A stretch of DNA of 64,000 bases. It comes from Limnomonas spitsbergensis (taxonomy: Eukaryota > Chlorophyta > Chlorophyceae > Chlamydomonadales). The DNA is taken from contig JAYJMM010000034.1 of assembly GCA_037349105.1 (NCBI GenBank), positions 1,240,001-1,304,000 on the forward strand. The letters run 5' to 3'. Below, piece after piece: positions 15,350-30,300 of the stretch (the stretch's first letter is position 1; each line of letters starts with the position of its first letter). Made by a program: the position numbers and the translations under genes. The notes under the pieces were generated by a model. It had not been told where the DNA came from and made no database searches. It was given only the letters and a program-made list of their open reading frames with translations.

Positions 15350-18300
15350 TCATCCATGCAGGAGAGCTACTGTCAGGTTGCTGCGCTTAGGCAGGCCCGG
15401 CCTGGCACCCAACTCGGTGCACTTGCATGCCGCCACCACGCTGCCAAGCTGCACAGAAGGAAGGGAGGAGGCAGGGAGGTAAGCGCCTTCAGGACGGCAA
15501 GATACTGCACAACCATCCCAATCAACAATTACGAGGATGAGGAGACTCCTGGGATTAAATAGCAGCAGCAGAAAATAACAGAGAAATCCTGAATGGGCAT
15601 CATCGCAATGCCCCAGCTAGGCTCAAGGACATTACCTGGTGCTTGGGCCCCATCCCACCATCAAAATGTATACCTGTGGTACAGTACTCTTCAAACTATG
15701 TACACAATGACGCATTGTCGACCTGGAGGAGCATGCCCATCAACAGCTTATGCTCCCGTCACTGTCACAATGTCAGGTTTGCCATCAAGTTGCAAGACCT
15801 TTGGTTACCCAGAGTGCACCCTAATCTCCCTCTTTTCCCTATCTTTTTTTAACACCCCTAGTTGACATAAACATAATCGAGGCCGTCTGCCCTTGTTACA
15901 CCACTAGCCCCACTCCAGCTTGCCCGCAAAACAGGGGTGGGGCACCCTGTGTTAGGCCCCCCGGCAGATGGAGTCTTCAACCGTCTCCAATCTGTCCCCC
16001 CACCCCTCAAAACAGCTGCTCCCCCAAAGTATGGATGAAGAAATCCATCCACACTAATAGAAGGCAGACCCAACGCAAGAGAACACGCACCTGCAGTATC
16101 TTGTCGTGCCTGAGGCCAGTCGCTAACCCATACAACACCGAGCCGATGAATGAGTCGCCGGCCCCTGTCGTGTCAACCACCGCTCCCTCTGGCAAAGCTG
16201 CAGCCGAGGCACGCAGCACCAGGGCCGATAGGGGGGGAAGCTGCTCCTGCTGGCTCTGACCGCTGTACTGCGCGGCCAGGCCGGGGTCAGCGTTCATCGC
16301 AGCTGCCCGTGCTCCGGCGGCCTGCGCCTGCACCAGCGCCTCCGCTGCATCATGGCCCTCGGACAGGAGCAGAGTGACGGGGCTCGGCAAGGAGGTCACT
16401 GGCCCCGACCTGACGTGCAAGCAGAGGGTTAAGATTGGAGTTCACTCGGATTGGAAAATCCACCATGGCGTATCATGTAACTGCCACCATACTAGTACTA
16501 GGTAAAGCATGGCAGGTAGCAGTGAATGCTTAATCTTCAATGTACGTTTTCGGAGGCTTTCCTAGAGCTCACCTGACAAGAACTCCAGTCCGGCTCACAC
16601 AGTCCTGCGACAGTTGTAGCATGAGAGTGTCAGTGTGCTTCCAAGGTTGGGGGCAAGGCAGGTTGCGATCCAGCTCTTATACATCTCACCCAACCTCGGA
16701 CAGTCTGACCTCTCTATGACCCTGAGTGCATCCTATTCCAGCCTACTCCCCAGCAGCATTTAACACCCTCCCAGCTCAGTCCCCATGTCCAGCCCCTTCC
16801 CTAACATACCCATACCCTTCACAGCTGCTTTCCTCTTCCCAAGTCCTCCGCACTGCCTGCGTCTAAGAGCCCCGACCTCATCCTCAGACTTCCTCACCTG
16901 CGTCTCCTCGTTCAAGCCGTGGCTAGATGCCAGTTGCCCCTCCAGTTCCGAGATGACGTCCTTGAGGCTCCTACTGGCCTGCTGGCCTGGTGCCTGCCCG
17001 TCACTGCGGCTCAGCATGACGCTCCCCCTCTTCCCGAGCGTCGTAATTACGAAACGCGCGCGTGGCAATCTCTGTGCCGTCACCAACATGGCGTCGGCCA
17101 GATCCTTCTCTCCAGTCCACTCCTGAGGCAGCAGCCAGCAGCAGTGCACAGCTCAATCAACCCCGACTCACAGCCTCACCACCACACCACCGGTGCTCAC
17201 TCACCCCCCAGGCAGCACCACTTGGGCCCCCCTCCCGCCCCACACAAAAACATTTCCTACGTGCGGGAAGTGTGCCGAGGTGACCACGTAGTCAGCCAGG
17301 GGTAAGAGTCCTTCCAGGCCGGGGCGCAACCGCTCCGCCTCCACCAAGACAGGAACGCCCGCCTCCCTGTGTGTTTTTGAATTTGAAACACTTAGCGGCG
17401 CTCGGGTTAGTTCAGTCTGATTCCGTTCGCCAGCACGCGTGCCTCCCCACTCATTGCAACTGGTAGAATATGGCTGACAAAGAATTTGGCCATTTGTGTA
17501 GACTGCAGCTGTGATTCACGTCACCCGATTCCATACAGGAATAAAGCCATGTCCCTAGGCACAGGACAAAAGCATATACGCCCATGCGCCCAGAAGTTGA
17601 TTAAGCCCCTCCCCATGCTCTGCACTCCCACCTCGGCCCCCCCCCCCTGGCTGTTACCTAGCCCGCGTTGCTAAGAGTATAGCCGCCTCGGTCAGGCGCC
17701 CATCGAAGTAGACGAGCGCGGCGTCTTTCAGAGCCGCGTCAATGAGGCCCGAGGACATGATCTCCTCAGGGGCAAGCGGCGCACCGGGGGTGTGGATGCA
17801 AGTGCGGGTGCCGCCTACACAGGAGCAAGACGGGGGGGGAAGGCATTCGGCTCAAGTCCCCTTCTGGAAACTTATGTCAAGGCCCTTTCTGTACCTCATC
17901 TGAAGCTTCTTTCTGAAAATAATCTGAAGGCCCTCTCTAGAACATGGTCGACCAACAGCCCCGCACCCTGGCCAGCAAGTCCTGCATGACCAAAACATCC
18001 GGCGTGAGGGCAAGCAAGAAATAAAAAAACGATCACAGACGTCACCATGGAGTAAATTGGAAACCCCAAAGCGAACACAGTGACCAGCTGAGAATTGAAG
18101 ACTGTAATTCCAGACCCCCTCCATGACTTCCTCTCTGTGCTGATACCCCCCTAACCCTTAACCCTAAAGTTTCCCTTTCTGTTCCACAAGTCACACCTGT
18201 CCTATCCACAATGATGTATGTGAAAGGGGAGGAGTGCCCCGCTTCTCTCAGGATCAGGCTGGTGTCCACGCCGTCGGCCTTGAGCTCACTGAGCAGCAGG

Positions 18301-21300
18301 AAGAACAGAACAAGCATGAAGTAAGGGCGCACTCAAGGTAGCCTCATAGCACACAACATTCATCCTAGGGTTGAGAGTTGACACCAAAGCATCCGGGTGT
18401 GTCGCAGGTAGGACGAAGCCCAACACTGATCTTTACAACGGCACCCCCAATGCATCCCTGGCAAACACTTCATATCATGCATGGTAGACTGATTGTGTTG
18501 TGGTCCGGATGCTCACTCAGGCACCTCAGGCACCTCTCACCTCATGATGCCATCCCCGAGTCCATCGCCGCCAATCTGAGAGCACAGCAGGGTGCAGAGG
18601 ACGGCCAGGGGATCAGGCCTATCATTTGAATATCTTGACAAAGCAGGCCCCTGCAAGGAAGAGGCTGTTGGCCTGTTAATGAAATAGGGCGATTCTGAGG
18701 CATAAATATACAATGCCAATGTCAATTTAGCCTGATGAAAAGTATTCCATTGGATGGCAGAGGCCTGACTCCCTCCATTGGACCTGTGTGGCTGCGTTGC
18801 CTGCAGTGTTAGCCAGTACTGGTGGTGCCAGCAGCACACAGGCCAGCCTGGATCTCTCTACTGGACCGGTGTAGCACTATGAGCAGCAGTATCTCACTTG
18901 ACTGGTGTTGCCAGAAGCACAAAAGCAAAGTCGGGATCTCTGTACTAGACCCATGTGGCACTATGAGCAGCAGTATCTCACTTGACTGGTGTTGCCAGAA
19001 GCAGAAAAGCAAAGTCGGGATCTCTGTACTGGACCCATGTGACACTATGAGCAGCAGTATCTCACTTGACTGGTGTTGCCAGAAGCAGAAAAGCAAAGTC
19101 GGGATCTCTGTACTGGACCCATGTGGCACTATGAGCAGCAGTATCTCACTTGACTGGTGTTGCCAGAAGCACAAAAGCAAAGTCGGGATCTCTGTACTGG
19201 ACCCATGTGGCACTATGAGCAGCAGTATCTCACTTGACTGGTGTTGCCAGAAGCACAAAAGCAAAGTCGGGATCTCTGTACTAGACCCATGTGGCACTAT
19301 GAGCAGCAGTATCTCACTTGACTGGTGTTGCCAGAAGCAGAAAAGCAAAGTCGGGATCTCTGTACTGGACCCATGTGACACTATGAGCAGCAGTATCTCA
19401 CTTGACTGGTGTTGCCAGAAGCAGAAAAGCAAAGTCGGGATCTCTGTACTGGACCCATGTGGCACTATGAGCAGCAGTATCTCACTTGACTGGTGTTGCC
19501 AGAAGCACAAAAGCAAAGTCGGGATCTCTGTACTGGACCCATGTGGCACTATGAGCAGCAGTATCTCACTTGACTGGTGTTGCCAGAAGCACAAAAGCAA
19601 AGTCGGGATCTCTGTACTAGACCCATGTGGCACTATGAGCAGCAGTATCTCACTTGACTGGTGTTGCCAGAAGCAGAAAAGCAAAGTCGGGATCTCTGTA
19701 CTGGACCCATGTGACACTATGAGCAGCAGTATCTCACTTGACTGGTGTTGCCAGAAGCACAAAAGCAAAGTCGGGATCTCTGTACTGGACCCATGTGGCA
19801 CTATGAGCAGCAGTATCTCACTTGACTGGTGTTGCCAGAAGCACAAAAGCAAAGTCGGGATCTCTGTACTGGACCCATGTGACACTATGAGCAGCAGTAT
19901 CTCACTTGACTGGTGTTGCCAGAAGCAGAAAAGCAAAGTCGGGATCTCTGTACTGGACCCATGTGACACTATGAGCAGCAGTATCTCACTTGACTGGTGT
20001 TGCCAGAAGCACAAAAGCAAAGTCGGGATCTCTGTACTGGACCCATGTGGCACTATGAGCAGCAGTATCTCACTTGACTGGTGTTGCCAGAAGCACAAAA
20101 GCAAAGTCGGGATCTCTGTACTGGACCCATGTGACACTATGAGCAGCAGTATCTCACTTGACTGGTGTTGCCAGAAGCACAAAAGCAAAGTCGGGATCTT
20201 TGTACTGGACCCATGTGGCACTATGAGCAGCAGTATCTCACTTGACTGGTGTTGCCAGAAGCACAAAAGCAAAGTCGGGATCTCTGTACTGGACCCATGT
20301 GACACTATGAGCAGCAGTATCTCACTTGACTGGTGTTGCCAGAAGCAGAAAAGCAAAGTCGGGATCTCTGTACTGGACCCATGTGGCACTATGAGCAGCA
20401 GTATCTCACTTGACTGGTGTTGCCAGAAGCAGAAAAGCAAAGTCGGGATCTCTGTACTGGACCCATGTGACACTATGAGCAGCAGTATCTCACTTGACTG
20501 GTGTTGCCAGAAGCAGAAAAGCAAAGTCGGGATCTTTGTACTGGACCCATGTGACACTATGAGCAGCAGTATCTCACTTGACTGGTGTTGCCAGAAGCAC
20601 AAAAGCAAAGTCGGGATCTCTGTACTGGACCCATGTGACACTATGAGCAGCAGTATCTCACTTGACTGGTGTTGCCAGAAGCAGAAAAGCAAAGTCGGGA
20701 TCTCTGTACTGGACCCATGTGACACTATGAGCAGCAGTATCTCACTTGACTGGTGTTGCCAGAAGCAGAAAAGCAAAGTCGGGATCTCTGTACTGGACCC
20801 ATGTGGCACTATGAGCAGCAGTATCTCACTTGACTGGTGTTGCCAGAAGCAGAAAAGCAAAGTCGGGATCTCTGTACTGGACCCATGTGACACTATGAGC
20901 AGCAGTATCTCACTTGACTGGTGTTGCCAGAAGCAGAAAAGCAAAGTCGGGATCTTTGTACTGGACCCATGTGGCACTATGAGCAGCAGTATCTCACTTG
21001 ACTGGTGTTGCCAGAAGCACAAAAGCAAAGTCGGGATCTTTGTACTGGACCCATGTGGCACAATGAGCAGCAGTATCTCACTTGACTGGTGTTGCCAGAA
21101 GCACAAAAGCAAAGTCGGGATCTCTGTACTGGACCCATGTGGCACTATGAGCAGCAGTATCTCACTTGACTGGTGTTGCCAGAAGCACAAAAGCAAAGTC
21201 GGGATCTCTGTACTGGACCCATGTGACACTATGAGCAGCAGTATCTCACTTGACTGGTGTTGCCAGAAGCAGAAAAGCAAAGTCGGGATCTCTGTACTGG

Positions 21301-24300
21301 ACCCATGTGACACTATGAGCAGCAGTATCTCACTTGACTGGTGTTGCCAGAAGCAGAAAAGCAAAGTCGGGATCTCTGTACTGGACCCATGTGGCACTAT
21401 GAGCAGCAGTATCTCACTTGACTGGTGTTGCCAGAAGCAGAAAAGCAAAGTCGGGATCTCTGTACTGGACCCATGTGACACTATGAGCAGCAGTATCTCA
21501 CTTGACTGGTGTTGCCAGAAGCAGAAAAGCAAAGTCGGGATCTCTGTACTGGACCCATGTGACACTATGAGCAGCAGTATCTCACTTGACTGGTGTTGCC
21601 GGAAGCAGAAAAGCAAAGTCGGGATCTCTGTACTGGACCCATGTGGCACTATGAGCAGCAGTATCTCACTTGACTGGTGTTGCCAGAAGCACAAAAGCAA
21701 AGTCGGGATCTCTGTACTGGACCCATGTGGCACTATGAGCAGCAGTATCTCACTTGACTGGTGTTGCCAGAAGCACAAAAGCAAAGTCGGGATCTCTGTA
21801 CTGGACCCATGTGACACTATGAGCAGCAGTATCTCACTTGACTGGTGTTGCCAGAAGCAGAAAAGCAAAGTCGGGATCTCTGTACTGGACCCATGTGACA
21901 CTATGAGCAGCAGTATCTCACTTGACTGGTGTTGCCAGAAGCACAAAAGCAAAGTCGGGATCTCTGTACTGGACCCATGTGGCACTATGAGCAGCAGTAT
22001 CTCACTTGACTGGTGTTGCCAGAAGCACAAAAGCAAAGTCGGGATCTCTGTACTGGACCCATGTGACACTATGAGCAGCAGTATCTCACTTGACTGGTGT
22101 TGCCAGAAGCACAAAAGCAAAGTCGGGATCTTTGTACTGGACCCATGTGGCACTATGAGCAGCAGTATCTCACTTGACTGGTGTTGCCAGAAGCAGAAAA
22201 GCAAAGTCGGGATCTTTGTACTGGACCCATGTGACACTATGAGCAGCAGTATCTCACTTGACTGGTGTTGCCAGAAGCAGAAAAGCAAAGTCGGGATCTC
22301 TGTACTGGACCCATGTGGCACTATGAGCAGCAGTATCTCACTTGACTGGTGTTGCCAGAAGCAGAAAAGCAAAGTCGGGATCTCTGTACTGGACCCATGT
22401 GACACTATGAGCAGCAGTATCTCACTTGACTGGTGTTGCCAGAAGCAGAAAAGCAAAGTCGGGATCTTTGTACTGGACCCATGTGACACTATGAGCAGCA
22501 GTATCTCACTTGACTGGTGTTGCCAGAAGCACAAAAGCAAAGTCGGGATCTCTGTACTGGACCCATGTGACACTATGAGCAGCAGTATCTCACTTGACTG
22601 GTGTTGCCAGAAGCAGAAAAGCAAAGTCGGGATCTCTGTACTGGACCCATGTGACACTATGAGCAGCAGTATCTCACTTGACTGGTGTTGCCAGAAGCAG
22701 AAAAGCAAAGTCGGGATCTCTGTACTGGACCCATGTGGCACTATGAGCAGCAGTATCTCACTTGACTGGTGTTGCCAGAAGCAGAAAAGCAAAGTCGGGA
22801 TCTCTGTACTGGACCCATGTGACACTATGAGCAGCAGTATCTCACTTGACTGGTGTTGCCAGAAGCAGAAAAGGAAAGTCGGGATCTTTGTACTGGACCC
22901 ATGTGGCACTATGAGCAGCAGTATCTCACTTGACTGGTGTTGCCAGAAGCACAAAAGCAAAGTCGGGATCTTTGTACTGGACCCATGTGGCACAATGAGC
23001 AGCAGTATCTCACTTGACTGGTGTTGCCAGAAGCACAAAAGCAAAGTCGGGATCTCTGTACTGGACCCATGTGACACTATGAGCAGCAGTAGCTCACTTG
23101 ACTGGTGTTGCCAGAAGCACAAAAGCAAAGTCGGGATCTCTGTACTGGACCCATGTGGCACTATGAGCAGCAGTATCTCACTTGACTGGTGTTGCCAGAA
23201 GCAGAAAAGCAAAGTCGGGATCTCTGTACTGGACCCATGTGGCACTATGAGCAGCAGTATCTCACTTGACTGGTGTTGCCAGAAGCACAAAAGCAAAGTC
23301 GGGATCTCTGTACTGGACCCATGTGGCACTATGAGCAGCAGTATCTCACTTGACTGGTGTTGCCAGAAGCAGAAAAGCAAAGTCGGGATCTCTGTACTGG
23401 ACCCATGTGACACTATGAGCAGCAGTATCTCACTTGACTGGTGTTGCCAGAAGCAGAAAAGCAAAGTCGGGATCTCTGTACTGGACCCATGTGACACTAT
23501 GAGCAGCAGTATCTCACTTGACTGGTGTTGCCAGAAGCAGAAAAGCAAAGTCGGGATCTCTGTCCTGGACCCATGTGGCACTATGAGCAGCAGTATCTCA
23601 CTTGACTGGTGTTGCCAGAAGCAGAAAAGCAAAGTCGGGATCTCTGTACTGGACCCATGTGACACTATGAGCAGCAATATCTCACTTGACTGGTGTTGCC
23701 AGAAGCACAAAAGCAAAGTCGGGATCTCTGTACTGGACCCATGTGACACTATGAGCAGCAGTATCTCACTTGACTGGTGTTGCCGGAAGCAGAAAAGCAA
23801 AGTCGGGATCTCTGTACTGGACCCATGTGACACTATGAGCAGCAGTATCTCACTTGACTGGTGTTGCCAGAAGCAGAAAAGCAAAGTCGGGATCTCTGTA
23901 CTGGACCCATGTGACACTATGAGCAGCAGTATCTCACTTGACTGGTGTTGCCAGAAGCACAAAAGCAAAGTCGGGATCTCTGTACTGGACCCATGTGACA
24001 CTATGAGCAGCAGTATCTCACTTGACTGGTGTTGCCAGAAGCAGAAAAGCAAAGTCGGGATCTTTGTACTGGACCCATGTGGCACTATGAGCAGCAGTAT
24101 CTCACTTGACTGGTGTTGCCAGAAGCAGAAAAGCAAAGTCGGGATCTTTGTACTGGACCCATGTGACACTATGAGCAGCAGTATCTCACTTGACTGGTGT
24201 TGCCAGAAGCAGAAAAGCAAAGTCGGGATCTTTGTACTGGACCCATGTGACACTATGAGCAGCAGTATCTCACTTGACTGGTGTTGCCAGAAGCACAAAA

Positions 24301-27300
24301 GCAAAGTCGGGATCTTTGTACTGGACCCATGTGGCACTATGAGCAGCAGTATCTCACTTGACTGGTGTTGCCAGAAGCACAAAAGCAAAGTCGGGATCTC
24401 TGTACTGGACCCATGTGGCACTATGAGCAGCAGTATCTCACTTGACTGGTGTTGCCAGAAGCAGAAAAGCAAAGTCGGGATCTCTGTACTGGACCCATGT
24501 GGCACTATGAGCAGCAGTATCTCACTTGACTGGTGTTGCCAGAAGCACAAAAGCAAAGTCGGGATCTCTGTACTGGACCCATGTGGCACTATGAGCAGCA
24601 GTATCTCACTTGACTGGTGTTGCCAGAAGCAGAAAAGCAAAGTCGGGATCTCTGTACTGGACCCATGTGGCACTATGAGCAGCAGTATCTCACTTGACTG
24701 GTGTAGCCAGAAGCACAAAAGCAAAGTCGGGATCTCTGTACTGGACCCATGTGGCACTATGAGCAGCAGTATCTCACTTGACTGGTGTTGCCAGAAGCAG
24801 AAAAGCAAAGTCGGGATCTCTGTCCTGGACCCATGTGGCACTATGAGCAGCAGTATCTCACTTGACTGGTGTTGCCAGAAGCACAAAAGAAAAGTCGGGA
24901 TCTCTGTACTGGACCCATGTGGCACAATGAGCAGCAGTATCTCACTTGACTGGTGTTGCCAGAAGCACAAAAGCAAAGTCGGGATCTCTGTACTGGACCC
25001 ATGTGACACTATGAGCAGCAGTAGCTCACTTGACTGGTGTTGCCAGGAGCACAAAAGCAAAGTCGGGATCTCTGTACTGGACCCATGTGGCACTATGAGC
25101 AGCAGTATCTCACTTGACTGGTGTTGCCAGAAGCAGAAAAGCAAAGTCGGGATCTCTGTACTGGACCCATGTGGCACTATGAGCAGCAGTATCTCACTTG
25201 ACTGGTGTTGCCAGAAGCACAAAAGCGAAGTCGGGATCTCTGTACTGGACCCATGTGACACTATGAGCAGCAGTATCTCGCTTGACTGGTGTTGCCAGAA
25301 GCACAAAAGCAAAGTCGGGATCTCTGTACTGGACCCATGTGACACTATGAGCAGCAGTATCTCACTTGACTGGTGTTGCCAGAAGCAGAAAAGCAAAGTC
25401 GGGATCTCTGTACTGGACCCATGTGACACTATGAGCAGCAGTATCTCACTTGACTGGTGTTGCCAGAAGCAGAAAAGCAAAGTCGGGATCTCTGTACTGG
25501 ACCCATGTGGCACTATGAGCAGCAGTATCTCACTTGACTGGTGTTGCCAGAAGCACAAAAGCAAAGTCGGGATCTTTGTACTGGACCCATGTGGCACTAT
25601 AAGCAGCAGTATCTCACTTGACTAGTGTTGCCAGAAGCACAAAAGCAAAGTCGGGATCTTTGTACTGGACCCATGTGACACTATGAGCAGCAGTATCTCA
25701 CTTGACTGGTGTTGCCAGAAGCACAAAAGCAAAGTCGGGATCTTTGTACTGGACCCATGTGGCACTATGAGCAGCAGTATCTCACTTGACTGGTGTTGCC
25801 AGAAGCAGAAAAGCAAAGTCGGGATCTCTGTACTGGACCCATGTGACACTATGAGCAGCAGTAGCTCACTTGACTGGTGTTGCCAGAAGCACAAAAGCAA
25901 AGTCGGGATCTCTGTACTGGACCCATGTGGCACTATGAGCAGCAGTATCTCACTTGACTGGTGTTGCCAGAAGCACAAAAGCAAAGTCGGGATCTCTGTA
26001 CTGGACCCATGTGGCACTATGAGCAGCAGTATCTCACTTGACTGGTGTTGCCAGAAGCACAAAAGCAAAGTCGGGATCTCTGTACTGGACCCATGTGACA
26101 CTATGAGCAGCAGTATCTCACTTGACTGGTGTTGCCAGAAGCAGAAAAGCAAAGTCGGGATCTCTGTACTGGACCCATGTGACACTATGAGCAGCAGTAT
26201 CTCACTTGACTGGTGTTGCCAGAAGCAGAAAAGCAAAGTCGGGATCTCTGTACTGGACCCATGTGGCACTATGAGCAGCAGTATCTCACTTGACTGGTGT
26301 TGCCAGAAGCAGAAAAGCAAAGTCGGGATCTCTGTACTGGACCCATGTGACACTATGAGCAGCAGTATCTCACTTGACTGGTGTTGCCAGAAGCACAAAA
26401 GCAAAGTCGGGATCTCTGTACTGGACCCATGTGACACTATGAGCAGCAGTATCTCACTTGACTGGTGTTGCCGGAAGCAGAAAAGCAAAGTCGGGATCTC
26501 TGTACTGGACCCATGTGGCACTATGAGCAGCAGTATCTCACTTGACTGGTGTTGCCAGAAGCACAAAAGCAAAGTCGGGATCTCTGTACTGGACCCATGT
26601 GGCACTATGAGCAGCAGTATCTCACTTGACTGGTGTTGCCAGAAGCACAAAAGCAAAGTCGGGATCTCTGTACTGGACCCATGTGACACTATGAGCAGCA
26701 GTATCTCACTTGACTGGTGTTGCCAGAAGCAGAAAAGCAAAGTCGGGATCTCTGTACTGGACCCATGTGACACTATGAGCAGCAGTATCTCACTTGACTG
26801 GTGTTGCCAGAAGCACAAAAGCAAAGTCGGGATCTCTGTACTGGACCCATGTGGCACTATGAGCAGCAGTATCTCACTTGACTGGTGTTGCCAGAAGCAC
26901 AAAAGCAAAGTCGGGATCTCTGTACTGGACCCATGTGACACTATGAGCAGCAGTATCTCACTTGACTGGTGTTGCCAGAAGCACAAAAGCAAAGTCGGGA
27001 TCTTTGTACTGGACCCATGTGGCACTATGAGCAGCAGTATCTCACTTGACTGGTGTTGCCAGAAGCAGAAAAGCAAAGTCGGGATCTTTGTACTGGACCC
27101 ATGTGACACTATGAGCAGCAGTATCTCACTTGACTGGTGTTGCCAGAAGCAGAAAAGCAAAGTCGGGATCTCTGTACTGGACCCATGTGGCACTATGAGC
27201 AGCAGTATCTCACTTGACTGGTGTTGCCAGAAGCAGAAAAGCAAAGTCGGGATCTCTGTACTGGACCCATGTGACACTATGAGCAGCAGTATCTCACTTG

Positions 27301-30300
27301 ACTGGTGTTGCCAGAAGCAGAAAAGCAAAGTCGGGATCTTTGTACTGGACCCATGTGGCACTATGAGCAGCAGTATCTCACTTGACTGGTGTTGCCAGAA
27401 GCACAAAAGCAAAGTCGGGATCTCTGTACTGGACCCATGTGGCACAATGAGCAGCAGTATCTCACTTGACTGGTGTTGCCAGAAGCACAAAAGCAAAGTC
27501 GGGATCTCTGTACTGGACCCATGTGACACTATGAGCAGCAGTAGCTCACTTGACTGGTGTTGCCAGAAGCACAAAAGCAAAGTCGGGATCTCTGTACTGG
27601 ACCCATGTGGCACTATGAGCAGCAGTATCTCACTTGACTGGTGTTGCCAGAAGCAGAAAAGCAAAGTCGGGATCTCTGTACTGGACCCATGTGGCACTAT
27701 GAGCAGCAGTATCTCACTTGACTGGTGTTGCCAGAAGCACAAAAGCAAAGTCGGGATCTCTGTACTGGACCCATGTGGCACTATGAGCAGCAGTATCTCA
27801 CTTGACTGGTGTTGCCAGAAGCAGAAAAGCAAAGTCGGGATCTCTGTACTGGACCCATGTGACACTATGAGCAGCAGTATCTCACTTGACTGGTGTTGCC
27901 AGAAGCAGAAAAGCAAAGTCGGGATCTCTGTACTGGACCCATGTGACACTATGAGCAGCAGTATCTCACTTGACTGGTGTTGCCAGAAGCAGAAAAGCAA
28001 AGTCGGGATCTCTGTCCTGGACCCATGTGGCACTATGAGCAGCAGTATCTCACTTGACTGGTGTTGCCAGAAGCAGAAAAGCAAAGTCGGGATCTCTGTA
28101 CTGGACCCATGTGACACTATGAGCAGCAATATCTCACTTGACTGGTGTTGCCAGAAGCACAAAAGCAAAGTCGGGATCTCTGTACTGGACCCATGTGACA
28201 CTATGAGCAGCAGTATCTCACTTGACTGGTGTTGCCGGAAGCAGAAAAGCAAAGTCGGGATCTCTGTACTGGACCCATGTGACACTATGAGCAGCAGTAT
28301 CTCACTTGACTGGTGTTGCCAGAAGCAGAAAAGCAAAGTCGGGATCTCTGTACTGGACCCATGTGGCACTATGAGCAGCAGTATCTCACTTGACTGGTGT
28401 TGCCAGAAGCACAAAAGCAAAGTCGGGATCTCTGTACTGGACCCATGTGACACTATGAGCAGCAGTATCTCACTTGACTGGTGTTGCCAGAAGCAGAAAA
28501 GCAAAGTCGGGATCTTTGTACTGGACCCATGTGGCACTATGAGCAGCAGTATCTCACTTGACTGGTGTTGCCAGAAGCAGAAAAGCAAAGTCGGGATCTT
28601 TGTACTGGACCCATGTGACACTATGAGCAGCAGTATCTCACTTGACTGGTGTTGCCAGAAGCAGAAAAGCAAAGTCGGGATCTTTGTACTGGACCCATGT
28701 GACACTATGAGCAGCAGTATCTCACTTGACTGGTGTTGCCAGAAGCACAAAAGCAAAGTCGGGATCTTTGTACTGGACCCATGTGGCACTATGAGCAGCA
28801 GTATCTCACTTGACTGGTGTTGCCAGAAGCACAAAAGCAAAGTCGGGATCTCTGTACTGGACCCATGTGGCACTATGAGCAGCAGTATCTCACTTGACTG
28901 GTGTTGCCAGAAGCAGAAAAGCAAAGTCGGGATCTCTGTACTGGACCCATGTGACACTATGAGCAGCAATATCTCACTTGACTGGTGTTGCCAGAAGCAC
29001 AAAAGCAAAGTCGGGATCTCTGTACTGGACCCATGTGACACTATGAGCAGCAGTATCTCACTTGACTGGTGTTGCCAGGAAGCAGAAAAGCAAAGTCGGG
29101 ATCTCTGTACTGGACCCATGTGACACTATGAGCAGCAGTATCTCACTTGACTGGTGTTGCCAGAAGCAGAAAAGCAAAGTCGGGATCTCTGTACTGGACC
29201 CATGTGGCACTATGAGCAGCAGTATCTCACTTGACTGGTGTTGCCAGAAGCACAAAAGCAAAGTCGGGATCTCTGTACTGGACCCATGTGACACTATGAG
29301 CAGCAGTATCTCACTTGACTGGTGTTGCCAGAAGCAGAAAAGCAAAGTCGGGATCTTTGTACTGGACCCATGTGGCACTATGAGCAGCAGTATCTCACTT
29401 GACTGGTGTTGCCAGAAGCAGAAAAGCAAAGTCGGGATCTTTGTACTGGACCCATGTGGCACTATGAGCAGCAGTATCTCACTTGACTGGTGTTGCCAGA
29501 AGCACAAAAGCAAAGTCGGGATCTCTGTACTGGACCCATGTGGCACTATGAGCAGCAGTATCTCACTTGACTGGTGTTGCCAGAAGCAGAAAAGCAAAGT
29601 CGGGATCTCTGTACTGGACCCATGTGGCACTATGAGCAGCAGTATCTCACTTGACTGGTGTTGCCAGAAGCACAAAAGCAAAGTCGGGATCTCTGTACTG
29701 GACCCATGTGGCACTATGAGCAGCAGTATCTCACTTGACTGGTGTTGCCAGAAGCACAAAAGCAAAGTCGGGATCTCTGTACTGGACCCATGTGGCACTA
29801 TGAGCAGCAGTATCTCACTTGACTGGTGTTGCCAGAAGCACAAAAGCAAAGTCGGGATCTCTGTACTGGACCCATGTGGCACTATGAGCAGCAGTATCTC
29901 ACTTGACTGGTGTTGCCAGAAGCAGAAAAGCAAAGTCGGGATCTCTGTACTGGACCCATGTGGCACTATGAGCAGCAGTATCTCACTTGACTGGTGTAGC
30001 CAGAAGCACAAAAGCAAAGTCGGGATCTCTGTACTGGACCCATGTGGCACTATGAGCAGCAGTATCTCACTTGACTGGTGTTGCCAGAAGCAGAAAAGCA
30101 AAGTCGGGATCTCTGTACTGGACCCATGTGGCACTATGAGCAGCAGTATCTCACTTGACTGGTGTTGCCAGAAGCACAAAAGCAAAGTCGGGATCTCTGT
30201 ACTGGACCCATGTGGCACAATGAGCAGCAGTATCTCACTTGACTGGTGTTGCCAGAAGCACAAAAGCAAAGTCGGGATCTCTGTACTGGACCCATGTGAC

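Noticed and set aside
18809..25625. Open frames of 2262 and 2267 codons on both strands
   Set aside because: They are translations of an 84-bp tandem repeat lying in an intron; both strands are equally open, and no start context or recognisable domain is present.
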